Part shown: piece by piece, positions 8,617 through 17,709 of the stretch
Layout of the letters: each line of letters opens with the position of its first letter
Position numbering within the stretch: the stretch's first letter is position 1
NCBI GenBank assembly: GCA_020846005.1
Contig: JADLEQ010000023.1
Span: forward strand, 40,626 to 104,625
Length of the DNA: 64,000 bases
Reading direction: 5' to 3'
Origin: Polyangiaceae bacterium
GTDB lineage: Bacteria; Myxococcota_A; Polyangia; Polyangiales; Polyangiaceae
The notes under the pieces: model-generated
Databases searched by the model: none
Told to the model about the DNA's origin: nothing
The model's input: the letters and a program-made list of their open reading frames with translations, nothing else
Position numbers and translations under genes: made by a program

Positions 8617-9594
8617 TCAGGCGACGCGGTCGAAGCGCTCGGCGAGGTGCCACTCCAGGGCCTCCCGGCTCGGGCGGGCATGGGGGCTCTCCGGTACGAA
8701 CCGGAGGGAGCGCCCGTCGTACTCGTTGTACCGGCGGCCGTTGTTCCAGCGCTCTCGGATCTGGCGGGAGACGCGGACGCGGTAGTCAGCTCGACCCGCG
8801 GTCGGCGGTTCGATGCCCACGAGCCCGTGGTCGAAGAGCGTATGGAATTCGCTGGTGAGCAGCAGACCATTCTGCAGGTGGTTGCTCGCGGGGCCCAGGT
8901 ACGGCTGGATGTGCGCCGCCTCGAGCACGGGCTCCGTGTGCTCGCCGGTGACGGCGCACTGCCGCCCGTACGCATCGAGGACGCGGGCGCGGAACACTCG
9001 TTGCCCTTCGCGCGCGACGACCTCGGACTCGATCCGGCGGCGCTCATCATCGCGCAGGAGCTCGAACGGGCCGGCGAGATCGCGCGGCGCGGCGGCTCCG
9101 TCCTGAGCGATGGCGCTGAGGAGGACGCGCGCGCTCTCCGTGCTCCGCGTCCGACCCCCGCGCACGTTGCCTTGCGCGCTGAACCCCTGTTCGACGCCCC
9201 ACGGCAGCCAGCGATGGTCCTCCCAGAAGGTCACGTCGCGTAGGAGCGTGCAGCCCAGCGGCCGGCGCATCCAGCTCTCATCACGCCTCAGCAGCCTCGC
9301 GAGCTCGGCACGCGAGTCCGCACCGGCCCGGATGCCGAACGTCTGCCAGACCCAGTTCGCGTCCGGCGCGACGAAGAAGGACGCGAAGAAGCCGTAGCCG
9401 GCGATCGCGTTCCTCGGTGACTTGAGCTTCAGAAATGACGGCTCGCCGGGCGCGGCCTTCACGACCGGGTCCTGCGCGCGCGGGTGCCAGAAGCACACCT
9501 CGTCCAGCCGCCACGGTGGCCGGCCGCGCGCCTCCCGGGAGAGGCGATCGAACCAATCCACGTTGGTCACCAGGACGATCGGACCTTCCGGCAT
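8617..9594 (-). CDS. HNH endonuclease-type protein (predicted restriction-like nuclease)
   Basis: The C-terminal third (about residues 200-270) carries an HNH_2-type nuclease signature: RQCAVTGEH, then VLEAAHIQPYLGP, then NGLLLTSEFHTLFDHGLVG, with the expected His/Asn/His residues. The N-terminal 190 residues are a separate domain of unknown role with many aromatics (YGFFASFFVAPDANWVWQTF). I chose the ATG at 9594 because a TATCAT box lies six bases upstream, matching the promoter pattern seen elsewhere in the window; a GTG at 9621 would add nine residues. No methyltransferase is adjacent, so a classical restriction-modification role is not supported. DNA target unknown. Confidence 0.75.
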   Translation of the reverse strand: MPEGPIVLVTNVDWFDRLSREARGRPPWRLDEVCFWHPRAQDPVVKAAPGEPSFLKLKSPRNAIAGYGFFASFFVAPDANWVWQTFGIRAGADSRAELARLLRRDESWMRRPLGCTLLRDVTFWEDHRWLPWGVEQGFSAQGNVRGGRTRSTESARVLLSAIAQDGAAAPRDLAGPFELLRDDERRRIESEVVAREGQRVFRARVLDAYGRQCAVTGEHTEPVLEAAHIQPYLGPASNHLQNGLLLTSEFHTLFDHGLVGIEPPTAGRADYRVRVSRQIRERWNNGRRYNEYDGRSLRFVPESPHARPSREALEWHLAERFDRVA

Positions 9595-9656
9595 GTATCG
9601 ATGATACCGGAGCTCGGACACGATGGACGATCACCCTGGCCTCGACGCGGCGTCGA

Positions 9657-10031
9657 TCACGGCGGGCGGCTCGGGTGCGAGAGGATGTACGCGGCGACCA
9701 ACGCCAGGGCGACGGCCATCCCGGCGAGGAGCGCCGGGGGAGCGTCGGAGTACGCGGTGACGGCGGCGAGGCTGGCCGTCATGGAGAAGAGGGCGATCGC
9801 CTTCGCGGGGCGAGGGATGATCCGGTGCTCTGCCCAGCGCTGGAGCGGCGGGCCGAAGATCCGGTGCTCGTGGAGCCAGCGGTGGAACCTCGGCGAGGCG
9901 CGCGCGAAGGCCCAGGCCGCGACGAGGAGGAACGGCGTGGTCGGCAGCACCGGGAGGAACGCCCCGGCGACGCCGAGCACGACGCACGTCACGCCGAGGG
10001 CCAGAGCCAGCGTCCGGCTCGCCGCCGACAC
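9657..10031 (-). CDS. DUF454 (YbaN-like) small inner-membrane protein
   Basis: A 124-residue protein with about four hydrophobic segments: [40 protein letters not shown], a middle pair of weaker helices, and a C-terminal [12 protein letters not shown]. The [22 protein letters not shown] signature is characteristic of the DUF454/YbaN family of inner-membrane proteins with unknown function. The GTG start follows directly after the stop of the upstream kinase gene (TGA at 10032-10034), so it is probably co-transcribed with it. Confidence 0.8.
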   Translation of the reverse strand: MSAASRTLALALGVTCVVLGVAGAFLPVLPTTPFLLVAAWAFARASPRFHRWLHEHRIFGPPLQRWAEHRIIPRPAKAIALFSMTASLAAVTAYSDAPPALLAGMAVALALVAAYILSHPSRPP

Positions 10032-12125
10032 TCACCCCCCGAGTGGCTTCGCGCAGCGGAAGCCGATCCCGTGGCTCCGCGCCGTCGGCACCTGCGCGTA
10101 GCGGAACGACGGGTGCAGCCACGCCTCGAACCAGCCATTGAAGGCGCCGCCCCGGATCACCCGCCGCGCGCCCGTCTCCGGGCCGCGCGGGTCGACCCGC
10201 GGCTCGGAGGTGTACTCGGCCTCCCAGTCCGCCACCCACTCGAACACGTTGCCCACCATGTCGCGCGGGCCGAAGCGCGAGCTGCCGAGCGGGAATCTGC
10301 CAACCGGCGCGGTCGCGGGGAAGCCGTCGTCGTCCTCGTAGAGCGGCTGCAGGGTGACGCCGTTCTCGCGCCCCCAGCGCACGCACTCGGGCCCGCAGGC
10401 GTTCAGGTGGCGGGCCGTCGGCTTCTCGTCCCCCCAGGGGTACACGCGGCCATCGGGGCCGCGCGCCGCGTACTCCCACTCGGCCTCGGTGGGGAGGCGG
10501 CGATCTTGCGCCGCGCAGTAGGTCTGCGCCGAGTCCCAGTCGACGCAGTTCACCGGGTGGTCGCTGCGCTCCGGCGCTTGGCCAGTGCACAACGCGTCGA
10601 ACTTGGGTCGGTCCTTCGGGGCCAAGCCGGGGAAGTCTACCGAGGTGGGCGCGCGCCTGCACTGCCCGGCGTCGGAGCACGCCTTGTAGCGGGACGCGGT
10701 GACTTCGTTCAGGTCGAGGCAGAACGCCGGGAGCTTCACGTTGTGGCTCGGCCGCTGGTTCTTCGGGGCGTCGTCGGCGTCGGAGCCCATGAAGAACTGG
10801 CCAGCCGGGATGAGCGCCATGTCCTCCGGGCACGTCGTGGGCGTGGCGGCCGCCGCCGACGCCGCCGGAGCGGCGCTCGCCGTCGGCGTCGCGGTGGCGG
10901 CGACGGGCGGCTCGGGCGAGCGCCGCGGCGCGAAGTGCGCAGCGGCCGCGATCGCGGTGACGACGCCCGCTCCGCCCAGGACCAGGCCGAGCCGGGATCG
11001 GCTTGCGGCGGGTGGGATCACCGGAGTGAACGACGCGCTGCCGCCGGTCGCGCCCACCGGTGGCCCGTCGCCGAGGACGGTGGCGGCGACCGAGGCCGAG
11101 ACGACCGGGTCACGCGGCGCGCTCGCCGGAGCGGGGCCGGCGCTCACCGGCGCGACCACGGTCTCCCCGCGCGACCGCAGGCCCGCAGCCGCTTCGAGCT
11201 CATCCCATAGCTCACCGCAGCGAGCTGGACGCTGCCTCGGATCCGTCGAGAGCGCCTTGCGGAGCACCGCCTCGACCTCCGGCGGCACCGGGACGCCGAA
11301 CGCGCTCGGCACCGGGCGTCGCTCGCTGCTGCTCGACGAGAACGCGAGCTGTACCACGTCCGTGCCCTCGAGCGCCGGCCGGCCGGCGAGCAGCTCGACG
11401 ACGCAGAGGGCGACGGCGTAGACGTCCGTCCACGGCCCCGTCGCGCCGTAGGTGCGGCTGAACTGCTCGGGCGCGCCGTACTGGGGCGTGAAGGAGGTGA
11501 TGCTCGCGCCCGTCTTCGCCAGGGCCGCCTGCAGGTGCGAGCTGTCGCTCACCATCTTCGCGACGCCGAAGTCGAGCACCTTGACGGTCGCGCTACCGCT
11601 CCTCGGGTTGGCGCCGAGCACGAAGATGTTGGCGGGCTTCACGTCGCGGTGGGCGACGCCTCGCCGATGCGCGACATCGAGCGCCCGGGCGACCGGCCCG
11701 AGCAGCGCCATCGTCTCGCCCAGGGTGAAGCGCCCGCGACCGGCGGCCCGCTCGGCCTCCAGCACGTCGTCGAGCGGGCGGCCGTCGAGCCACTCGAGGA
11801 CCATGTACGGGAGCCACGCGCCGTCCGCCGTGGTGTGCGTGCCCACGTCCCGCGCCTGGACGATCGCCGCCGTCTCGCTCGAGAGCTCGGTCAGCAGCGC
11901 GCCCTCGTTGACGAACGCCTGGAGCAGGGCGTCGCGCTGGTCGACCGGCGAGCTGGCCAAGCCGCTGAAGAGCTTGATGGCGACCGGCTTCTTCCAGATG
12001 TCGTGCTGCGCCCGGTACACGACGGCGAACCCGCCCTCGCCGACGCAGCGCTCGATCGTGTACTTCCCGGCGAGGGTCGTCCCTGCCAGGCCGAGCGGGT
12101 CGTCCGGGGCTGGTCGAGTCGTCAC
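10032..12125 (-). CDS. Ser/Thr protein kinase fused to a formylglycine-generating-enzyme-like (SUMF1) domain
   Basis: The N-terminal Hanks-type kinase (about 15-285) has a Gly-loop GEGGFAVVYRA, VAIK lysine, catalytic loop HRDVKPAN and DFGVAK. A linker with a single transmembrane stretch (LGLVLGGAGVVTAIAAAAHF, about 370-390) separates it from a C-terminal SUMF1/FGE-sulfatase fold that opens with MALIPAGQFFMGSD, contains LPTEAEWEYAARGPDGRVYP and MVGNVFEWVADW, and ends in GIGFRCAKP. So the kinase is cytoplasmic and the FGE-like domain faces the periplasm. Such kinase-FGE fusions occur in myxobacteria. I chose the GTG at 12125; 53 more upstream codons are open but low-complexity. Confidence 0.88.
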   Translation of the reverse strand: MTTRPAPDDPLGLAGTTLAGKYTIERCVGEGGFAVVYRAQHDIWKKPVAIKLFSGLASSPVDQRDALLQAFVNEGALLTELSSETAAIVQARDVGTHTTADGAWLPYMVLEWLDGRPLDDVLEAERAAGRGRFTLGETMALLGPVARALDVAHRRGVAHRDVKPANIFVLGANPRSGSATVKVLDFGVAKMVSDSSHLQAALAKTGASITSFTPQYGAPEQFSRTYGATGPWTDVYAVALCVVELLAGRPALEGTDVVQLAFSSSSSERRPVPSAFGVPVPPEVEAVLRKALSTDPRQRPARCGELWDELEAAAGLRSRGETVVAPVSAGPAPASAPRDPVVSASVAATVLGDGPPVGATGGSASFTPVIPPAASRSRLGLVLGGAGVVTAIAAAAHFAPRRSPEPPVAATATPTASAAPAASAAAATPTTCPEDMALIPAGQFFMGSDADDAPKNQRPSHNVKLPAFCLDLNEVTASRYKACSDAGQCRRAPTSVDFPGLAPKDRPKFDALCTGQAPERSDHPVNCVDWDSAQTYCAAQDRRLPTEAEWEYAARGPDGRVYPWGDEKPTARHLNACGPECVRWGRENGVTLQPLYEDDDGFPATAPVGRFPLGSSRFGPRDMVGNVFEWVADWEAEYTSEPRVDPRGPETGARRVIRGGAFNGWFEAWLHPSFRYAQVPTARSHGIGFRCAKPLGG

Positions 12126-12327
12126 GGACTGCCGGCTCCGGCGCGGGCGCCGCCCTCGGGCGGTGCGGGGGGCTGCTGGGAGGGCTTCGCGATCAAGCTG
12201 GGCTCCGTGGGGAGGGGACCGGGAGCCGAGGCGCCCGCACGACTCAACCCCCTGTACGTGGGGCCCGACCGCCGGTTTCGGCAAGGCGGCTGCGGGGCAT
12301 CCGACGCCGGCGGCGCCCGGCGCGCCG

Positions 12328-14262
12328 TCAGGGGAGCTGGTACGAGTTGTAGATCTCGAACGCCGGGGGCGGGCTCGGGACCCTCAGGAAGCCGACCCGC
12401 GCGCCGGGCACCGTCACGCTCTCGACCGCGCAGTCCGGCCGGCAGCGGAGCGGCTCGAGGTAGTGGTGCCGCAGCACGATCTCGGAGCCACGCGCAGCCT
12501 CGACGCGGAGGAGGTTGAGGTCTTGGGCCACGAGCCGGCCCTCGCCTCGCAGTAGCCAGCTCGGCTCGGCGCGCGTGCGGTAGATGCGGTAGGCCCCGAT
12601 CGAGTCGACCGGCTCGAACAGGTCGCGCCGCAGATCGAGCGGCCCGGTGAAGCCGTCGAGCACCACCCAGCCGATCGCCCAGAGCTCCAGGTACGGCGCG
12701 ACCTCGGCGGGTGGGATGGCGCCCCCCTTGGGCATCCCCCAGCGGAACAGGTTGGAGTCGACCTGGGGGACGTTCCGCTCCGGGATCCCGCCGAGGAGGG
12801 GCAGCCGGGTGGTAGCGGCGAGATACTCCGTCAGCACCCAGTCGGACACCAGGACTCGGCCGCGGCCGCCGTGCAGCTCGACCAGCCGGGCGCGCACCGC
12901 CTGCTGCTCGGGGCTGGCGTGGCCGTGGCGCTGGAGCCACGGGATGGGCTCGAGCGGCATGGCGAGCGGCGAGGTGAACCGATCGAGGAGCGAGTGGTGC
13001 ACGCGGGTCGGGAGGAGCTCGGGGACGTAGTACGCGACGTCGCGCGCGAACCGCGGGACCACGAGGACGGCGGCGAGGGCGAGCAAGAGCTTGACCCGGG
13101 GGCCCATCGACCGCAGCGATTCGGTTGCGAACAGATCCCGCAGCACGACGGCGGCGGGGAGCGCGGCGGCGAGCATCGCGGGGCCGATCTGCCGGTAGGG
13201 CTGCGTCTGCCGCGCGTGCCACGAGTACCCTGAGACGTACGCCAGGAAGAACGTCCAGCCGAGCAGCGCGCCGACGGCGAGGAGCCGCGGGTCGCGGGCG
13301 CGCCTCCACCGGACCAGGCACGCCGCCGCCGCGACGAACGACAGCGTCCGGAACATCGTCCGCACGGGCACGCCGGTGTTGCGCCCGTCGCGTACGAGGT
13401 CGAACGTATCGAACACGAGGTACTCGAGCGTCGTGTTGAAGAACACGTCCACGTCGAGCACGTAATGGCGGAAGGCGAGCAGCGGCCGGATCCACACCAG
13501 CGCCGTCGCGGCGGCCAGCAGCCCGCCCACCGCGATCAGCGCGTGCAGGCGCCACCCAGCCCTGCGAGCGGCCGCGATCCAGACGACGGCGAGCGGCAGC
13601 GCGAGCGAGAGCCCCGCGAAGGGGTGGAGCAGCGCCAGCACGGGCAGGAGGGCGCAGAACGCCAGGATCCGCGCGGTGGAGGCGTCGCGCAGCCCTCGCC
13701 ACGCGAGCGCCACGAGCAGGACGACGAGGCCGGAGGCGCCGGCCCACGTAATCATCCCGATCCACCACGACCAATGTAGGAACGAGTCGAACCACCAGAG
13801 CGCCACCCAGAGCCCGGTGGCGACCGCCGCGTCGCGCCGTGAGAGGAGGAACGCGCGCGCCGCCGCCCACCCGAGCAGCGGGTGCGCGAAGTGCACGACC
13901 ACGATGAAGGAATTGAACGCGACGCCCCCGGGGACGCCGATCCACGTGAGCGCGATGACCCACAGCTCCGTCAGCTTGCTCGTCAGATCCTCGACGACAC
14001 CCGCTGGCTGGCCCGCGAGCAGGAGCGGGTCCCACGACCAGAGCTCCCCGTGCTGCCGGAAGGCGCGGACGGCGCGATCCGTCTGGTACAGGTGCAGCGC
14101 GTAGTCGATCGTGGCGATCGGATCTCGTGAGAAGAGCACGCGCGCCGGCATGAAGTAGGCGAACGCTGCCAGGTGCACGAGCGCGATCCCCGCGAGGCCG
14201 CGCCACGGCGTGGCCTCGGCGGCGGGCGGGGGCGGCGGCGAGGTGGCAGGATCGGCGGACAT
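12328..14262 (-). CDS. Polytopic membrane protein, possibly a GT-C-type glycosyltransferase
   Basis: A 644-residue protein with roughly 10-12 hydrophobic segments in the first 400 residues and a soluble C-terminal region of about 200 residues. The first periplasmic loop after helix 1 contains acidic and aromatic residues (FSRDPIATIDYALHLYQTD), and QTQPYRQIGP follows a later helix. This arrangement resembles lipid-linked-sugar-dependent glycosyltransferases and YfhO-like proteins, but no decisive motif was found. The ATG at 14262 lies one base after the stop of the upstream lipoprotein gene, so both belong to the same transcript. Function is unassigned. Confidence 0.6.
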   Translation of the reverse strand: MSADPATSPPPPPAAEATPWRGLAGIALVHLAAFAYFMPARVLFSRDPIATIDYALHLYQTDRAVRAFRQHGELWSWDPLLLAGQPAGVVEDLTSKLTELWVIALTWIGVPGGVAFNSFIVVVHFAHPLLGWAAARAFLLSRRDAAVATGLWVALWWFDSFLHWSWWIGMITWAGASGLVVLLVALAWRGLRDASTARILAFCALLPVLALLHPFAGLSLALPLAVVWIAAARRAGWRLHALIAVGGLLAAATALVWIRPLLAFRHYVLDVDVFFNTTLEYLVFDTFDLVRDGRNTGVPVRTMFRTLSFVAAAACLVRWRRARDPRLLAVGALLGWTFFLAYVSGYSWHARQTQPYRQIGPAMLAAALPAAVVLRDLFATESLRSMGPRVKLLLALAAVLVVPRFARDVAYYVPELLPTRVHHSLLDRFTSPLAMPLEPIPWLQRHGHASPEQQAVRARLVELHGGRGRVLVSDWVLTEYLAATTRLPLLGGIPERNVPQVDSNLFRWGMPKGGAIPPAEVAPYLELWAIGWVVLDGFTGPLDLRRDLFEPVDSIGAYRIYRTRAEPSWLLRGEGRLVAQDLNLLRVEAARGSEIVLRHHYLEPLRCRPDCAVESVTVPGARVGFLRVPSPPPAFEIYNSYQLP

Positions 14263-14263
14263 C

Positions 14264-15346
14264 TCAGCGTGCGTCGGGTGCGCCTGCGCCGGCGTCGGTC
14301 GTGAGCCCCGCGTCGTCGGTCGGCGAGGGCGTAGGCTCCTCGCGGGTGAGCGCGCCGGTGACGCGGAGCACCGTCGCGGCGCTGAGCGTCGTGGTCTTCT
14401 GCCCCTGCGGTGTGAGCGCCGAGAGCCGGAGCGTGCCCGTGGTCGCAACGCGCGCCTCGAGCACGATGCCCGTCAGGCGATCGATCCGCATCTCGCCGTC
14501 GCCGTCGCCGCGGTACTGCTCCAGGGTGGCCGTCGCCGTCGGGTCGAGCGGGTGCGGGACCTCCTGGCGGGGGGCCTGGAGCCGGAGCCGGATGCGGATG
14601 CGCGCGCTCCCTTCGTCGAGCGCGATGAGCGACATGTCCGCCACCTGGGTCAGGCGGATCCCGCGCAGGCGGATCGGATCGCTGAACCGCCACTTCGCCC
14701 CGACGCCGACCGGGCCCGTCGGGAGCCGGAACGGGAAGCGCCGCTGGGCGTCGAGCGTCTCGTCGAGGGCGTCGGCGACCTCGCGCGGGGGCTCGAACCC
14801 GCCGAGCAGCTCGGTGCGCATCTCGACGACCTCGCCGTCCTCCTCGACCAACTGGAGCGTGGCGCTCCCGGCGAGCAGCGAGAGGTTTCGGTTTGCCGCC
14901 TCTGCGACCGCGGGGGGCAGGCCCTGCGGGTCGATCCCGAACTCACCGATCGTCGAGCGCTCCTGGACGAGCCGCAGCGTGCCCGCGTCCGTCTCGCGGA
15001 CCACCGGATCGGCGGTCCCGTGGAGCACCTCCGTGCGCAGCGCGGCGACGAGCGTGGGCGCCTTCACCGGGGGCCCGCCCTCCAGCCCGAACGACGACTC
15101 CGTGCTGAACGTCGACGTGTAGCGCAGGCCAGCCCAGCGCCCGATTTGTAGGAGCACGCGCGGCTCCGCGCCCCGCGACTGGATGTCGATGCGGGCGACC
15201 GGCTCGGCCGGCGCGGCATCGGCGGCCGGCGTCGGCTGCGCGCGGCAGGTGGACGAGCACGCCGCCGCCGTCCCGCAGATCGTCGAGAGGAGCGCGATCC
15301 GCAGCGCGCTGCGCCACGCGGTCGGCCTCGGGCGGCGCGCCGTCAC
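14264..15346 (-). CDS. Lipoprotein of unknown function
   Basis: A 360-residue protein with a signal peptide (LRIALLSTICGTAAAC) ending in an AAAC lipobox at about Cys26, so it is probably anchored in the cell envelope. The mature part is rich in beta-type sequence and has segments such as IDIQSRGAEPRVLLQIGRW and KWRFSDPIRLRGI; it ends in an Asp/Gly/Ala-rich tail. No known domain was recognised. The GTG start overlaps the stop of the IPP isomerase gene by four bases (GTGA), and the next gene starts one base after its stop, so it sits in the middle of a three-gene operon. Confidence 0.65.
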   Translation of the reverse strand: MTARRPRPTAWRSALRIALLSTICGTAAACSSTCRAQPTPAADAAPAEPVARIDIQSRGAEPRVLLQIGRWAGLRYTSTFSTESSFGLEGGPPVKAPTLVAALRTEVLHGTADPVVRETDAGTLRLVQERSTIGEFGIDPQGLPPAVAEAANRNLSLLAGSATLQLVEEDGEVVEMRTELLGGFEPPREVADALDETLDAQRRFPFRLPTGPVGVGAKWRFSDPIRLRGIRLTQVADMSLIALDEGSARIRIRLRLQAPRQEVPHPLDPTATATLEQYRGDGDGEMRIDRLTGIVLEARVATTGTLRLSALTPQGQKTTTLSAATVLRVTGALTREEPTPSPTDDAGLTTDAGAGAPDAR

Positions 15347-16401
15347 GGGCCGCCGGCCTCGGCGTCGAGCCACCGCGCGAGCTCTCCCCGCACGATCCGC
15401 GGGGTTGCGGCGAGCTCGGTCACGTCGCGCGCGCCCACCAAGAGCATGGCGGCGCGCAGCTCTCGGACGACCCCCGCCAGGAACGCCAGCGCGGCGTCGC
15501 GCCCGCCGGCCTCCAGGGCCTGGAGCACGGGTCGCGCGATGCCTGCCGCCGTCGCGCCGAGCGCCAGCGCGCGCGCGACGTCGAGCCCGGTCGCGACGCC
15601 GCCGGTCGCGATCACCGTGCTGAACCCGAGGCGCGCCATCCACGCGACGCTCGCGGCCGTCGGGATCCCCCACTCGCGAAACGCTTCCCCGAGCGCGCGC
15701 TCGCCGGGCGCGGCGCGCTCCGTCTCGACCGCGACCCAGGAGGTCCCGCCCGCCCCAGAGACATCGACGTGCTCGACGCCGACGTGGCGGAGGCGGCGGC
15801 CCGCGCTCGGTCCGAGGCCGCAGCCCGTCTCCTTCGCGACGACCGGGACGGGGAGCTCGCGGGCGAGGCGCCCCAGCGCGTCGAGCACGCCGCGGAAATC
15901 CCGGTCCCCCTCGGGTTGGACGAGCTCCTGCGCGGGGTTCAGGTGGACGCAGAGGGCGTCGGCGCCCACGGCCGCGACCAGCGCCGCGACCTCGCTCGTC
16001 GATAGCTTTGCGGCCTGCACCCCGCCGAGGTTGCCGAGGACCAGCGCCCGCGGCGCCAGGTCGCGGACCCGGAACGTGCCCGCCGCGCCCGGGTCGCGGT
16101 GCATCGCGCGCTGGCTGCCGAGACCGAAGCCCAGCCCGAGCTCCTCCGCCACGCCGGCGAGCGTCTCGTTGATGGATCTCGCCCGCTCGCTCCCCCCCGT
16201 CATCGAGGCGATGACGACCGGGGCGGCGAGGCGCTTGCCGAACAGCTCCACGGAGGCGTCGACCTCGTCGAGCGAGAGCTCGGGCAGAGAGTCGTGCAAG
16301 AGCACCACGTCCGAGAGCAGCGTGCCCGTCCGGCGGAACCCCACGTCGCCGCGCGCGGCGAGGTCGAGGTGGTCGTCCTTGCGGCGGGAGATGTCGGCCA
16401 T
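15343..16401 (-). CDS. fni: Type 2 isopentenyl-diphosphate isomerase (FMN-dependent)
   Basis: Interconverts IPP and DMAPP using reduced FMN. The 352-residue TIM-barrel protein has the N-terminal RKDDHL (residues 6-11), the flavin segment VVIASMTGGSE, and GLGFGLGSQR. It continues with VVAKETGCGLG and DVSGAGGTSWVAVE, then the phosphate-binding IATGGVATGLDVARALALGA. These are all family signatures, and no type 1 isomerase is present. It faces away from the prenyl synthase gene, with about 110 bp between them, so a divergent control region probably serves both. It completes the mevalonate route coded just downstream on the other strand. Confidence 0.93.
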   Translation of the reverse strand: MADISRRKDDHLDLAARGDVGFRRTGTLLSDVVLLHDSLPELSLDEVDASVELFGKRLAAPVVIASMTGGSERARSINETLAGVAEELGLGFGLGSQRAMHRDPGAAGTFRVRDLAPRALVLGNLGGVQAAKLSTSEVAALVAAVGADALCVHLNPAQELVQPEGDRDFRGVLDALGRLARELPVPVVAKETGCGLGPSAGRRLRHVGVEHVDVSGAGGTSWVAVETERAAPGERALGEAFREWGIPTAASVAWMARLGFSTVIATGGVATGLDVARALALGATAAGIARPVLQALEAGGRDAALAFLAGVVRELRAAMLLVGARDVTELAATPRIVRGELARWLDAEAGGP

Positions 16402-16471
16402 GCGAGGATCGGGTGACGGGGCGGGCCGCGCCGGCCGGCGCTCGGAGCTTACTAGCGGGCGCGAGGCGCCG

Positions 16472-16500
16472 TTGACACCCCTCCCGCCCGCCCGTACGCT
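16472..16500 (+). promoter_or_regulatory. Sigma-70-type promoter of the prenyl synthase gene
   Basis: A consensus -35 TTGACA (16472-16477) and a -10 TACGCT (16495-16500) are separated by exactly 17 bp. The -10 ends only 12 bases before the ATG at 16513, so the transcript would start about five bases before the coding region and have no room for a Shine-Dalgarno site. Confidence 0.7.
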
Positions 16501-16512
16501 CCGCGCGGGAAA

Positions 16513-17655
16513 ATGGCTCCGCGCGCGCGACCCACGCCCGGCCCGAAGCGACCGGCGGGCGCCGTCGGCGGCGCCGGGGCGCGGCCGCCCGGCGCCGCGG
16601 CGCACGCGAAGAGCATCCCCGCCAACGCCTTCCACGCGCTGCTCGGCGCGGTGAGGAAGCCGGTCGACGCCCGGCTGGCCCTGCTGCTGGAGCAGCGCGC
16701 GGCCGCCGCCCGGGCTCACGGGCCGGAGGTCGGGGACATGGTCGACTCGCTCCGCAGCCTGTGCCTGCGCGGAGGGAAGCGCCTGCGCGCGGCGCTCCTG
16801 GTCGCGGGCTACCGGTCGGCGAGCGCCAAGGCGCCGCTCGAGCCCGCGATCGAGGCGGGCGTCGCGCTCGAGCTGGTGCAGAGCTATTTCTTGGTCCACG
16901 ACGACTGGATGGACCGCGACGATGTACGGCGGGGAGGTCCGGCCGTGCACGCCGAGCTGGCCCGCACGTTCCGCTCCCGCCACCTCGGCGCGGCGGCGGC
17001 CATCTTGGCCGGCGACTACGCCGCGGCGCTCGCGGTGGGCGTGCTGGCGGGCGTCCCCATGCCGGGGGCGGCCACGCGGAGGATCTGGGAGGCGTTCTCC
17101 GAGATGCAGGTCGACGCGACGATGGGCCAGCAGCTCGACGTGATCGGGCGCACCACGACGCCGGAGGCGGGGTATGCGCTGAAGACGACCAGCTATACCG
17201 TCCGAGGGCCGCTGCGGCTGGGCGCGCTCCTCGGCGGCGGCGGCTCGCGCCTCCTCGCAGCGATCGATCGGTACTCGGCCCCACTCGGGCTCGCGTTCCA
17301 GCTCCGCGACGATCTGCTCAACGCCTTCGGTGACCCGGCGACCACCGGCAAGCCGCTGGGCAGCGATCTGCGGGAGGGGAAGCGCACGCCGTTGCTCCTC
17401 CACGGGCTGAAGCGGGCGCGCGGCCGTGACCACCGGCTCCTGCACGCCGCGGTCGGGAACGCGAGCGCCACCGAGGCGCAGGTCCGGCGCGCGCTCGAGG
17501 TCCTGGAGCGAGTCGGCGCGCGCGAGGCGATCGAGGGGCGCGTGGACGAGCTCACCCGCGAGGCCCTGGAGCGCCTCGCGGGGAGCCGGCTCACGCCCGA
17601 GGGACACGGGCTGCTCGAGGGCGCGGCGCGCACGCTCACCGCGCGCCAGCGCTAG
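16513..17655 (+). CDS. Short-chain prenyl diphosphate synthase (FPP/GGPP synthase family)
   Basis: Condenses IPP with allylic diphosphates. The 380-residue protein has a disordered Pro/Ala-rich N-terminus (1-40), GGKRLRAALLVAGYR, a first aspartate motif DDWMD in HDDWMDRDDVRRGGP (near residue 135), and a second in FQLRDDLLNAFGD. The two residues at -4 and -5 before the first motif are aromatic (Phe, Tyr), which by the known chain-length rule favours a short C15 product. In the second motif the last Asp of DDxxD is Asn (DDLLN), a departure from the standard pattern. It sits divergently from the IPP isomerase and upstream of mevalonate kinase. Confidence 0.88.
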   Translation: MAPRARPTPGPKRPAGAVGGAGARPPGAAAHAKSIPANAFHALLGAVRKPVDARLALLLEQRAAAARAHGPEVGDMVDSLRSLCLRGGKRLRAALLVAGYRSASAKAPLEPAIEAGVALELVQSYFLVHDDWMDRDDVRRGGPAVHAELARTFRSRHLGAAAAILAGDYAAALAVGVLAGVPMPGAATRRIWEAFSEMQVDATMGQQLDVIGRTTTPEAGYALKTTSYTVRGPLRLGALLGGGGSRLLAAIDRYSAPLGLAFQLRDDLLNAFGDPATTGKPLGSDLREGKRTPLLLHGLKRARGRDHRLLHAAVGNASATEAQVRRALEVLERVGAREAIEGRVDELTREALERLAGSRLTPEGHGLLEGAARTLTARQR

Positions 17656-17673
17656 CCGGCGGGCCGCCTTCGC

Positions 17674-17702
17674 TGGTCAAGCCGGCGGTCGCGCACTAGG
17701 AC
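17674..17702 (+). promoter_or_regulatory. Putative promoter of the mevalonate operon
   Basis: A -35-like TGGTCA (17674-17679) and a -10-like TAGGAC (17697-17702) are 17 bp apart, and the -10 ends seven bases before the ATG of mevalonate kinase at 17710. The boxes match the consensus at four of six and about three or four of six positions, so this is moderate evidence. The geometry would give a leaderless message. Confidence 0.45.
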
Positions 17703-17709
17703 CGAGGCG

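Noticed and set aside
12126..12284. N-terminal extension of the kinase-FGE protein
   Set aside because: Fifty-three extra residues would be low-complexity Arg/Pro/Gly and have no homology to kinases.
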